17,178 bases of DNA, taken from Planctomycetes bacterium UBA1135. GTDB lineage: Bacteria > Planctomycetota > UBA1135. Location: contig DCAK01000099.1 in NCBI GenBank assembly GCA_002311925.1, positions 1-17,178 on the forward strand, written 5' to 3'. A program made the translations under genes and the position numbers. Of the stretch, positions 6,898 through 14,635 are shown one piece after another. Below the pieces are notes generated by a model, which did not search any database, was not told the origin of the DNA, and was given only the letters and a program-made list of their open reading frames with translations. Position 1 is the stretch's first letter; the number at the start of each line of letters is the position of its first letter.

Positions 6898-8586
6898 ATG
6901 GTGACCCTCCTCCTGACGGCTTTCCTGGGGTTCCCCCAGGCCCAGGCTCCTTCCGAATACTTCATGTACGGGGGGACGCCCGGGACTTCCGAATGGGAAG
7001 TGCGGAGAACCGTGGATGCCGATTTTGACGGCCTCTTCCTCAGCCAGGGCGAAGGCTGGCGGTTCGCCTATGACGGGGCGACACGCATCACCTACCTGGA
7101 GAACATGCAGTACCGCAATTACGGAGGGATTCCCTCCGTCTTCGCGGTGGCGACAGGCGACATGATCATCCAGATGGTCGATTTGGACGGCGACGGGCTG
7201 GCGACCGGGTCCGGTGAAGTCATTGATTTCGTGGACACCCGCGCCGCCCATGGGCTCAGCAACACCAGCCCCGACGACCTGGCCTTCGATCCCTCGACAG
7301 GCATTCTTTACGTCTGTGACGACCTCTGGTCCGGTGGCCCCTCCCAGGGTTCGGGAATCAGCAGTTATGTCGACCTGAACGGGGACGGAAATTGCAATGG
7401 TTCGGGTGAAATGAGTCTCCTGGTGGACGGCCTGGGCAGCATCACCCTTCAGGAGCCTGCCGGCCCCGTGGACATCGGTCTTACGGATTTCGAAGCCCTC
7501 ATGGTGAGCAGCTCCGGGGTAGTCATCGGATTCGAGCAACAGGACCGCACCCTCTACGCCTTCCAGGACAACAACGGCGATGGAGACGCCATGGACGCAG
7601 GGGAATGTTGGAATTTCCTGAATCTCGTGGGGGACAAGGCCGGGCTGGAAATGAACGCGGATGTGGCCGCCGGTCTTCTCCGCAACCCGAGTTGCCCCTC
7701 CAACACCGGGGTCGGCCTCTACGCCAGCCTCGAATGGCTCGACGTGGACCACGGCTCCGGGCCCAACGGGGAAGATGTCTTCTGGGTTTGCAGCACCGCC
7801 TACCCGAGTTCCTGCGTCGGGGCCAACGGACTCATCTACCGCGGAGTGGACGGCAATGGCGACGGCGATCTCAACGATTCCGGCGAAGTAACCCTCTTCT
7901 TCGACGGCCCCGCCAATGTCACCATGATCTGGCCCCCGACCCTCTTCTACGGCGCCGACGCCCACGATGGAGGCATTTCCATCTTTCACAATGACGGCCC
8001 TCCCGGCCCCGCCTATCCCCAAAATGGCGCGGCCTTCCTCAAGGACTTGGACGGCAACGGAGATGCCATGGGCAACGGCGAACAAGTCGAGGCCTTCTTC
8101 TGGGAACCCGACGGGTGCTATGCCGTCTGCATGACCACGGTCCCCTTCGGGGAATTCTGGTCGCCTCCCCCCGCCAGTTGGAACATCTTCGGGACCTCCG
8201 GAACAACCTCCGCAGGAACCCAACCCTCCATCAGCGGTTCAGGCCTTCCCTCGCTCGGAGCCCTCGTCCACATCAACCTTGCCGACGGAATCCCATCCGG
8301 CCCCATCATCATGCTGGCCGGCTTCTCTGATTCTCAATGGAATCAGTTCACCCTGCCGCTGGACCTCGCCTTCGCCGGAGCTCCCGGGAACACCTTGTAC
8401 GTCTCTCCCAATTTCCAATTTCCAGGAACGGCGGATTCAACCGGCGGCGCCTCCTTCGCCCTCGGGATTCCCGGCGGGTCGACGTGGGTCGGGACCGACA
8501 TCTACTTTCAGTGGTATTGCGTCGACCCTCCTGCCAACACCCGCGGGGCGGTCCTTTCGGACGCCCTTCATGGGGTGATTCAATAG
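6898..8586 (+). CDS. secreted protein with five D-x-D-G-D-G calcium-type repeats and C-terminal beta-sandwich
   Basis: A 562-residue protein with a short signal peptide (about residues 1-16, ending AQA). Five near-identical motifs occur at 95-107 (DLDGDGLATGSGE), 159-171, 224-236, 318-330 and 383-395. Each is D-x-[DN]-G-[DN]-G followed about seven residues later by G-E, resembling the loop of EF-hand or dockerin calcium sites. Each is followed by a hydrophobic strand, so the repeats probably sit in a beta-propeller-like body. Residues about 430-562 form a beta-sandwich (LGALVHINLADG, PLDLAFAGAPGN, YFQWYCVDPPAN) typical of C-terminal modules in planctomycete exoproteins. The body resembles no enzyme I know. 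The gene starts 7 bp after the preceding stop and is probably cotranscribed. The long antisense open frame across it is a GC-bias shadow. Confidence 0.85.
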   Translation: MVTLLLTAFLGFPQAQAPSEYFMYGGTPGTSEWEVRRTVDADFDGLFLSQGEGWRFAYDGATRITYLENMQYRNYGGIPSVFAVATGDMIIQMVDLDGDGLATGSGEVIDFVDTRAAHGLSNTSPDDLAFDPSTGILYVCDDLWSGGPSQGSGISSYVDLNGDGNCNGSGEMSLLVDGLGSITLQEPAGPVDIGLTDFEALMVSSSGVVIGFEQQDRTLYAFQDNNGDGDAMDAGECWNFLNLVGDKAGLEMNADVAAGLLRNPSCPSNTGVGLYASLEWLDVDHGSGPNGEDVFWVCSTAYPSSCVGANGLIYRGVDGNGDGDLNDSGEVTLFFDGPANVTMIWPPTLFYGADAHDGGISIFHNDGPPGPAYPQNGAAFLKDLDGNGDAMGNGEQVEAFFWEPDGCYAVCMTTVPFGEFWSPPPASWNIFGTSGTTSAGTQPSISGSGLPSLGALVHINLADGIPSGPIIMLAGFSDSQWNQFTLPLDLAFAGAPGNTLYVSPNFQFPGTADSTGGASFALGIPGGSTWVGTDIYFQWYCVDPPANTRGAVLSDALHGVIQ

Positions 8587-8634
8587 GGAACGAATTCTCT
8601 CTTCCGGCGGCGGGTTCTTCCGGACACTTAAAGT

Positions 8635-8642
8635 AGGAGGAG
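8635..8642 (+). promoter_or_regulatory. strong Shine-Dalgarno directly before a TTG start
   Basis: AGGAGGAG lies at 8635-8642, one of the few clear ribosome binding sites in the window. The core AGGAGG ends only 2 bases before the TTG at 8643, closer than the usual 5-9. An in-frame TAG at 8634-8636 rules out any upstream start, so TTG is the only conventional start that keeps the signal-peptide-like N-terminus. Confidence 0.55.
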
Positions 8643-10163
8643 TTGCTTCTCTCCCTTCTCATTGCAGCGCTCCCCCAGGGCACCGACCTGGCGGAAATCG
8701 AGCGTACCCTGAAGGCGGCCGTGGACCGGGCCGGATTCGAAGACGGGGCCTTCCAAGCCGCAAGGACTCTCGCCTCGATCCCCGGAGAAGAAGCCATGGA
8801 ACTTCGCCTTCGGATGTTCGATCTGAGAATGGAAACCTACAGGGGAGTCTTTCTTCGGGATTGGTTCTATTCGGGAATGCAGACGGCCACCACGACAGAA
8901 GAAGCTGAAATGCTCATGGACACGGCGAGATCCTCCTCCAGCAGTGACCTTCTGAAATTGCTTTCCCTGCGCGCTTTGCGCCACTCTTCCGCCCCCCTTC
9001 CCCACAAGGCACTCTTCTCGAAGAGCTTGATTTCCGCCCCCGGGCCCCTGAGGCGGGAATGGCAGTCTCTCCTTGGGGAAGCCTACGCCGCCCAACGCAT
9101 TCGATTCCCCTCCCTGGCAGAGGGGGAGAAGGACGAAAAGGTCAGAAAAGGATTGATGACCTCGGGTCCGCCATGGGCGGGTCACGCTTTTCTTCCTGCC
9201 CTGACCCAACAGGAGGAAAAGAAGATAAAGGACTTCGCCCTGCGGGGGAAGGATGCCGAGGACCGGTCGCTGGCCATTCGAACCTTGTCCCTTCATCCTG
9301 AATCCAAGGGAGCCTGGATGGAGGTCGCTTTTTCGGTCCTGACCAGTTCTCACTGGGGGCAACGAACCGCCGTCCTCGAATCGGCGCGGGAGGCCGGAAT
9401 CCATGGGGCGATTCCCCTCATCATTGAAGCCCTTGCCAGCCAGGATGAAGGCGGCCGATGGCCCGGCGATCTCGCCGACGCTCTTCATGGCCTCACCGGA
9501 AACCAGTTCGGACCCGACCCCGTGCTCTGGTCCCGTTGGTGGAAGGAACAGGGCGCCACCTTTATTGAAAAGGTCCGCGACTCCAAAGGGGAAGCGAACA
9601 CTGCGAAGAAGGCGGACCGGAACGCCTCCGCCAGCTTTTTTGGAATCCCTGTGGACAGCAACTCCCTGGTGATCCTGGTGGACGGGTCGGGCTCGATGAA
9701 GATGGACAAGCTCGGAGACCGGAGCTGCGCCGAAGCTGCCATTGATGAAATAGGCCTTCTGCTCGAAAAGCTCCCTCCCAGGACCTTCGTCAACCTCGCC
9801 CTCATCTCGACGCGTCCCCTTCCCGCCTTCAAGAAATCGAAGAGAAACGGGGCTCAAACCAAGAAACAGGCTGTCGCATTCCTGCGCAAGTCGGATTTCA
9901 GGGGAACCTCCTCCCTGGTGGATGTCCTGTTGTGGGCCCAGAACCTCGAGGGAGTGGACACCATTCTTCTCGTCTCGGACGGCGGAAGCAGTTCCGGACT
10001 CCACCAATATTCGGAACACATGCTGGAAACCCTGCTTGCCGAACATGACAGGACGGGCGTCCGCATTCATGGCATTTGCGTGGGGCCCGACGACCGAAAA
10101 GCATCCTTCATGCGGAAGCTGGCCGAATCCACAGGTGGTAGAGTGGTGAGGCCTTCCGGCTGA
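8643..10163 (+). CDS. secreted/periplasmic HEAT-like and VWA-domain protein
   Basis: 506 residues if started at TTG 8643. The N-terminus LLSLLIAALPQG is a short signal peptide or anchor. Residues about 15-280 are alpha-helical and HEAT-like. Residues 282-307 hold GLTGNQFGPDPVLWSRWW, a signature I have seen in planctomycete HEAT/VWA proteins. Residues 340-506 are a von Willebrand A domain with a complete metal-ion-dependent adhesion site: D347-G-S349-G-S351, T422 and D446. VWA domains bind protein partners through a divalent metal; nothing here indicates an enzyme. The gene lies 56 bp after the previous stop and 18 bp before the next start. The domain call is firm. The start is uncertain because of the TTG and the tight ribosome-site spacing. 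The minus strand is also open for most of this gene; VWA motifs and codon pattern support the plus strand. Confidence 0.87.
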   Translation: MLLSLLIAALPQGTDLAEIERTLKAAVDRAGFEDGAFQAARTLASIPGEEAMELRLRMFDLRMETYRGVFLRDWFYSGMQTATTTEEAEMLMDTARSSSSSDLLKLLSLRALRHSSAPLPHKALFSKSLISAPGPLRREWQSLLGEAYAAQRIRFPSLAEGEKDEKVRKGLMTSGPPWAGHAFLPALTQQEEKKIKDFALRGKDAEDRSLAIRTLSLHPESKGAWMEVAFSVLTSSHWGQRTAVLESAREAGIHGAIPLIIEALASQDEGGRWPGDLADALHGLTGNQFGPDPVLWSRWWKEQGATFIEKVRDSKGEANTAKKADRNASASFFGIPVDSNSLVILVDGSGSMKMDKLGDRSCAEAAIDEIGLLLEKLPPRTFVNLALISTRPLPAFKKSKRNGAQTKKQAVAFLRKSDFRGTSSLVDVLLWAQNLEGVDTILLVSDGGSSSGLHQYSEHMLETLLAEHDRTGVRIHGICVGPDDRKASFMRKLAESTGGRVVRPSG

Positions 10164-10181
10164 ACCCTTCAGTCCTTCGTT

Positions 10182-11996
10182 TTGCGGTCCCTTCCCCTCC
10201 TTTTCCCCCTTTTCCTATTCCCTCAGGCGCTCCCCGCCCAGGATCTTGAAATCTGGTTCTTGGATGTCGGGCAGGGCGACTCCACCCTCCTGCGTGGCCC
10301 CACAGGGAAGACTTTTCTTTTCGACGGCGGCGACAATGGCAAGGGAAACGCCGTCGTCATTCCCCTGCTCCAGTCCCTGGGAATCAACCACTTGGATTGG
10401 GTTTCGGCCAGCCACTACCACGCCGACCACGTCGGCGGCCTGGACGAGGTCTGGAACGCGGGAATTCACGCGACGACCTGCCTCGACCGCGGAGACTCCA
10501 ACCCTCCGGGGACCTGGTCCTTCAGCGACTACCGCTCCGCCTATGCCTCGGTTAGGCAAACGGTTCAGCCTGGACAAATCATCGACCTTGGAGGCGGGGT
10601 CACCCTGACTTGCTTGTGCGTCGAGGGAGAATTGTCGAACGGGTCCAGCGTCGACATTTCCCAATCTTCTCAATGGGAAAACTCCGCCTGCATCGCCTGG
10701 AAGGTGGAATTCGGAGATTTCGACATGTGGCTGGGGGGCGACCTCACCGGGGGAGGGAACGGGACCGCCTTTGTCGAGCAGCAAGTCGCCCCGCTCTGTG
10801 GAGACGTGGACGTGTATCAACTGAACCACCACGGGTCCTACACATCTTCCGGAACCTCCTTCGTCTCCACCCTCAGGCCCGAGTTCGGGGTGATTCCATG
10901 CGGAAGTTCCAACCCCTACGGATATCCCACACAGGGGGTCGTCGACCGCTTGAACTATGCCGGCCGCTCCATCCCCCTCTGGTGCCCCACCGACGGGACC
11001 GGCGCCGACGGATTCGTGGACACCGGCGGCACCATCCACCTCTTCACCGACGGAACCCGTTACACGGCATCCGCTCCCGGGGGTCGCAAGTTTTCCTCCC
11101 TCTGCGACGAGGCCACCATCCCGGGGGCCGGCCCGGGAGAAGTCGTGGTCGCAGAATTCCTCGCCGACCCCCAGCGCGCATCCGATGTTCTCGGGGAGTG
11201 GTTCGAAATCGCCGGCGCCTCCCAGCAGGGTTCGACCTGCCTTGGGGGAATCCAGGTGTCCGATGCCAATGGAGGATTCTTCACTCTCGCCACCTCCGTC
11301 CTTCTCGAACCTGGCGAGGAATTCCTTTGCGCCTCGGATGGCTTGCCCGCCCGCAATGGAGGCACCCTTCCCATTCTTGCCTGGCCCCAGGGCGGGATTT
11401 CCCTGGGAAATTCATCAGGCTCGATTCGAATCGCTCAAGCCGGACTCGTCCTGGACGAAATCCTCTACGACGGAACCTGGCCGGGAGGAAATGGAATTTC
11501 CGCCGAGCGGGTCGACCTGTTGGATTCCCCAACCGCCTCGAACTTCGTCGACGCTCAAAGCCCCTTCGGCCAGGGTGACCTGGGCACCCCCGGAGCCGAC
11601 AATGACGGCGACGCGACTTCCTGGAGCGGCGGCAGCTGGATTGAAATCATCGTTTCCCCCTCTCTGGGCGGCCAGCTTGTCATGGATTGGCATGCGCCAG
11701 GAGAAAGCGGAAAAACCTACCAAGGCTGGATCTGCCTGGACACCATCCCCGGAGTCGACGTGAGAGGGTTTCATATTCCCGGCAATCTCGACGCCGGCTT
11801 CAGACTGACGCGCAGCCTCCCGGGATTCTCGGGCTTCATCCCCGTGGGCGAGGTCAAAAGGGTCTCGACCGGGATTCCCAACAATTCGGCATGGTTTGGA
11901 ATGCTGGTGCACACCCTCTTCGTGACCTACCAAGGGAGCGGCCCGAGCCTCCAAATCAGGACCCTCGCCAACCCGGTCCCGATGCTCCTCCTTTAA
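10182..11996 (+). CDS. secreted ComEC-type metallo-beta-lactamase fold protein with lamin-tail domain
   Basis: A 604-residue protein with a signal peptide (about 1-19, cut before QDL). Residues 20-300 are an MBL-fold hydrolase of the ComEC/competence type: FLDVGQGDST near 26-35, metal ligands H78-x-H80-x-D82-H83 (SHYHADHVGG), D187 in WLGGDLTGG, and LNHHGSY at 214-220. Related domains hydrolyse phosphodiesters such as DNA, so an extracellular nuclease or phosphodiesterase is possible. Residues about 318-475 look like a lamin-tail domain (VVVAEFLADP, GEWFEIAG, LDEILYDGTWP, LGTPGADND), often found beside secreted nucleases. Residues 485-604 are an unassigned beta-rich tail. The start is TTG with no Shine-Dalgarno; an in-frame stop (10161-10163) leaves no earlier start. 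It lies in the same frame as the preceding VWA gene, so reinitiation after that gene is plausible. Its stop overlaps the stop of lipB on the other strand. Confidence 0.87.
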   Translation: MRSLPLLFPLFLFPQALPAQDLEIWFLDVGQGDSTLLRGPTGKTFLFDGGDNGKGNAVVIPLLQSLGINHLDWVSASHYHADHVGGLDEVWNAGIHATTCLDRGDSNPPGTWSFSDYRSAYASVRQTVQPGQIIDLGGGVTLTCLCVEGELSNGSSVDISQSSQWENSACIAWKVEFGDFDMWLGGDLTGGGNGTAFVEQQVAPLCGDVDVYQLNHHGSYTSSGTSFVSTLRPEFGVIPCGSSNPYGYPTQGVVDRLNYAGRSIPLWCPTDGTGADGFVDTGGTIHLFTDGTRYTASAPGGRKFSSLCDEATIPGAGPGEVVVAEFLADPQRASDVLGEWFEIAGASQQGSTCLGGIQVSDANGGFFTLATSVLLEPGEEFLCASDGLPARNGGTLPILAWPQGGISLGNSSGSIRIAQAGLVLDEILYDGTWPGGNGISAERVDLLDSPTASNFVDAQSPFGQGDLGTPGADNDGDATSWSGGSWIEIIVSPSLGGQLVMDWHAPGESGKTYQGWICLDTIPGVDVRGFHIPGNLDAGFRLTRSLPGFSGFIPVGEVKRVSTGIPNNSAWFGMLVHTLFVTYQGSGPSLQIRTLANPVPMLLL

Positions 11997-12002
11997 GAGG
12001 GG
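11985..12002. other. hairpin over the convergent gene ends
   Basis: CTCCTC (11985-11990) can pair with GAGGGG (11997-12002), with one G-T pair, around the loop CTTTAA that contains both stop codons. It sits exactly where the MBL gene and lipB meet tail to tail and could end transcription from both sides. Neither side has a T run, so intrinsic termination is doubtful. Confidence 0.25.
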
Positions 12003-12631
12003 GCTTCGCCCAGAGTTTCCCGCAGCCTCGTGGTGAGGCTCGCCTTCACTTCTTCCATGGCGGGGGCTCCCCCCAACTCCTTTTCCATCGAGGTCATGAC
12101 CTCCGGGTCGAGGCCACAAGGGTCGAAACGCCTGAATTCGGCAAGGTCCGTGGAAATATTGAGGGCCAGGCCGTGATAGGTCACCCATTTCCGGACCGCC
12201 ACTCCGACGCTGGCGATTTTCCGTCCCCCCACCCAGCAGCCCGTGTTGCGCGGGTCCCGATGCCCTTCCAGGCCGAAATCGCCGACCACCCGTATCAGCG
12301 CATCCTCGAGAGCGGAGAGAAAACTGTGAAGATCCCGGGCCTCCTCCTCCAGACGGATGAGGGGATAGGCCACGAGCTGGCCGGGGCCGTGATAGGTTGC
12401 CTTTCCGCCCCGGGAAACTTCAAAGACGGGCAGCCCGCATTCCGCATAGGACGCGACATCCCCGCCCCGGCCCACGGTTAACACGGGATTGAATTCCGCC
12501 AGAAGAATCCTGTCCGGCCCCTTGGTGAGCGCGGCCTCATCGACAAGGAGGTCCATCCGCTCGTTGGTTGCGCCGTAATCGGCGCGCCCAAGGTCGAGGA
12601 CCTCGAATTCTCCCCCCCGGCTGAAACGCAT
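11993..12631 (-). CDS. lipB: lipoyl(octanoyl) transferase LipB
   Basis: A 212-residue protein, the usual family length. It transfers octanoate from acyl carrier protein to the lysine of lipoyl domains (E2 subunits, GcvH), the first step of lipoate assembly in the cytoplasm. Diagnostic motifs are RGGKATYHGPGQLVAYPL (74-91), GGRKIASVGVAV (135-146) with catalytic K138, TYHGLALNI (151-159) and FDPCGL with catalytic C172. Its ATG directly abuts the stop of lpdA (TGA-ATG, no gap) and has no Shine-Dalgarno of its own, so translation is probably coupled to lpdA. The 3' end overlaps the convergent MBL gene by four bases. LipA is not in the window. Confidence 0.96.
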   Translation of the reverse strand: MRFSRGGEFEVLDLGRADYGATNERMDLLVDEAALTKGPDRILLAEFNPVLTVGRGGDVASYAECGLPVFEVSRGGKATYHGPGQLVAYPLIRLEEEARDLHSFLSALEDALIRVVGDFGLEGHRDPRNTGCWVGGRKIASVGVAVRKWVTYHGLALNISTDLAEFRRFDPCGLDPEVMTSMEKELGGAPAMEEVKASLTTRLRETLGEAPS

Positions 12632-14032
12632 TCAGCCCGCCGAGTGAATGCAGAGACCGTGCACATCTTCGCAAGCCTCCATGAACACCTCGTTCAGGGT
12701 GGGGTGAGGATGCACGGTGAGGGCGATGTCTTCCGCGGTCAGGCCCGACTCCATGGCAAGGGCGGCCTCGGCGATGAGGTCGGTCACATTGGGGCCAACC
12801 ATGTGGACCCCCAGCAAGGAGTCATCGGAAGCGTCACAGACCACCTTGACGAGACCTTCGGCCTTGCCGATGGAAAGGGCGCGACCATTGGCCCCGAAGT
12901 TGAAACGGCCCACCTTGATAGCGATGCCCTGTTCCTTGGCCTCATCTTCGGTGATTCCGACCGTTGCGATTTCAGGGTCGGTGAAAATCACGGAAGGAAT
13001 CACCTTATTATCGAAGGCGGCGCCAGCCTGCCCGGCGATGACCGCCGCCGCCACCAGGCCCTGGGCGGAGCCCTTGTGGGCGAGCATGGGCCCGAGGGTC
13101 AAATCCCCGATTGCATAGATGTGGGGAGCCGAAGTTCTGCACTGTTCGTCCACGGGAATGAAGCCTCGGTCGTCGGTCTTCACCCCGGCTGATTCTAGTC
13201 CCAGGCTGCCCGTCCTGGGCCGGCGACCCACCGACAAAAGGATGCGGTCCACGACCATGACGCTCTCTTCTCCGCCGATTTCCACAGCCACATGGGCGGC
13301 GCCCTCCTTTTCCTCCCAGCTGCGCGCGAAGGAACTCGTGTGAACCTTCACCCCCAATTTTTTCGCCTTGCGAGCGACCACCTTCACCAATTCGGGGTCG
13401 GTCCCGGGAAGAAGGGAAGCCGTGGCCTCCACCACCGTGACCTCGCATCCGACCTGGGCATAGAACATGCCGAGTTCCAATCCGATGACCCCGCCACCGA
13501 TGACCATAAGGCGCGCCGGCATTTCATCCGGCGACAGGGCCTCGGTGCTCGACCAGACCCGCCCCCCGAAATCGAATCCTGAGATGGGGGCGGGCTCGGA
13601 CCCGGCGGCGATGACGATGTCCCGGGCCTTCACGGTGACCGGGCCATCGGCGGTATCCACCTGGACGGTGCCGCCGTCCACGAACGACCCCGAACCCTTC
13701 AGCCATTCCACCGACCTGGACTTGAACAGCATTCCGATTCCGCCGGTCAGTCTCTGGACGATTCCATCCTTCCAGGTGATGAGCTTGGACAGGTCCAGCG
13801 ACGGAGTCTCCACCGTGAATCCCATCTTTGAAGCGTGCTCGGCCTGCTCGAAAAAGTGACCCGCGGAAATGAGCGCCTTGGAGGGAATGCAGCCCCAGTT
13901 GAGACAGGTTCCGCCGAGGTCCTCCTCCTCGACCACGACAACCTTCTTCCCGAGTTGGGCGAGGCGGATTGCGCAAACATAGCCTGCGGGGCCGGCCCCG
14001 AGCACGAGGGTGTCTGCCTGGATTTCTGACAT
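12632..14032 (-). CDS. lpdA: dihydrolipoyl dehydrogenase (E3)
   Basis: A 466-residue flavoprotein of normal E3 length. It reoxidises the dihydrolipoyl arm of 2-oxoacid dehydrogenase complexes and the glycine cleavage system using FAD and NAD+. FAD motif LGAGPAGY at 11-18; redox disulfide C43/C48 in GGTCLNWGCIPSK; NAD motif GGGVIGLELG at 179-188; second FAD motif YAIGDLTLGPMLAHKG; active-site H443 and E448 in HPHPTLNE. It sits between sodC (7-bp gap) and lipB (no gap), so all three are probably cotranscribed. Placing E3 with lipB ties cofactor loading to cofactor use; E1/E2 genes are not visible. No missing key residue. Confidence 0.97.
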   Translation of the reverse strand: MSEIQADTLVLGAGPAGYVCAIRLAQLGKKVVVVEEEDLGGTCLNWGCIPSKALISAGHFFEQAEHASKMGFTVETPSLDLSKLITWKDGIVQRLTGGIGMLFKSRSVEWLKGSGSFVDGGTVQVDTADGPVTVKARDIVIAAGSEPAPISGFDFGGRVWSSTEALSPDEMPARLMVIGGGVIGLELGMFYAQVGCEVTVVEATASLLPGTDPELVKVVARKAKKLGVKVHTSSFARSWEEKEGAAHVAVEIGGEESVMVVDRILLSVGRRPRTGSLGLESAGVKTDDRGFIPVDEQCRTSAPHIYAIGDLTLGPMLAHKGSAQGLVAAAVIAGQAGAAFDNKVIPSVIFTDPEIATVGITEDEAKEQGIAIKVGRFNFGANGRALSIGKAEGLVKVVCDASDDSLLGVHMVGPNVTDLIAEAALAMESGLTAEDIALTVHPHPTLNEVFMEACEDVHGLCIHSAG

Positions 14033-14039
14033 TGCGGGT

Positions 14040-14594
14040 TTATCCCTTCGGCTTGCCGATTCCGATGACCCCGTAAGCCACCCTCGCCCCGGCGTTTCCG
14101 GTGGGCTGGCTCATCAAGTCGTCTTCACCTGCATGGAGGATGACGGCGCGGCCGATGATGCCATTCGGGCCGGAAAGTTGAATCCTCTTGTCCACCCTCC
14201 GATAGGTTCCGTACCCCTCCTTGTTGGCCTCGATGTTCCCCATGTCCCCTATGTGGCGCACCGCCCCATCAGGGCCTCCATGATTGGAACCTTCGGGATT
14301 GAAGTGGCCGCCGGCGCATTTCCCGTCCATGCAGTCGACATCTCCCCATTCATGAATGTGGAAACCGTGAAGGCCGGGGCTGAGCCCCGCGACTTTCGCC
14401 TCAATGAGGACGCCCCCCTCTTGGCGAGTGAAACGCACCGAGCCCTGGACGCCTTCGTTTCCGCGGGTTCCGCGAAGGGTACAAACCGCATGAACGGGAC
14501 CTGCTTCGACCCCGGATTCGCTTCCTGAGGAAGCTTCCGCTGTGCAGGAAGAAGAGAAGGCGAGAAGAAGGGAAAGGGTGAGAATGCGAAACAT
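14040..14594 (-). CDS. sodC: Cu/Zn superoxide dismutase, exported
   Basis: A 184-residue protein with a hydrophobic N-terminus ending in SSSC (C17). It is either a lipoprotein with a weak lipobox or a cleaved periplasmic protein. SodC dismutates superoxide to peroxide and oxygen outside the cytoplasm. Copper ligands H79 and H81 (GFHIHEWGD), bridging H97 (GGHFNP) and H154 (ILHAGEDDL); zinc ligands H105, H114 and D117 (NHGGPDGAVRHIGDMGN). The usual second disulfide cysteine near the C-terminus (ACGVIG in most members) is Tyr here (VAYGVIG, Y174). Two cysteines, C88 and C93, lie close together in the loop before H97. It is the first gene of sodC-lpdA-lipB and diverges from a small lipoprotein gene 41 bp away. 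No Shine-Dalgarno is visible before the ATG. Confidence 0.95.
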   Translation of the reverse strand: MFRILTLSLLLAFSSSCTAEASSGSESGVEAGPVHAVCTLRGTRGNEGVQGSVRFTRQEGGVLIEAKVAGLSPGLHGFHIHEWGDVDCMDGKCAGGHFNPEGSNHGGPDGAVRHIGDMGNIEANKEGYGTYRRVDKRIQLSGPNGIIGRAVILHAGEDDLMSQPTGNAGARVAYGVIGIGKPKG

Positions 14595-14635
14595 GGGGGG
14601 AATTCTAGCGGTACCCTGGAGACTCGGCCCTTCAG

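Noticed and set aside
6844..8223. 459-codon minus-strand open frame
   Set aside because: It is a Gly/Val-rich shadow opposite the D-x-D-G-D-G repeat gene. Its regular G-V-H/D pattern is the reverse complement of the plus-strand repeats.
8628..10070. 480-codon minus-strand open frame
   Set aside because: It is antisense to the VWA gene, whose metal-site motif and signal peptide are intact. The minus product shows no domain.
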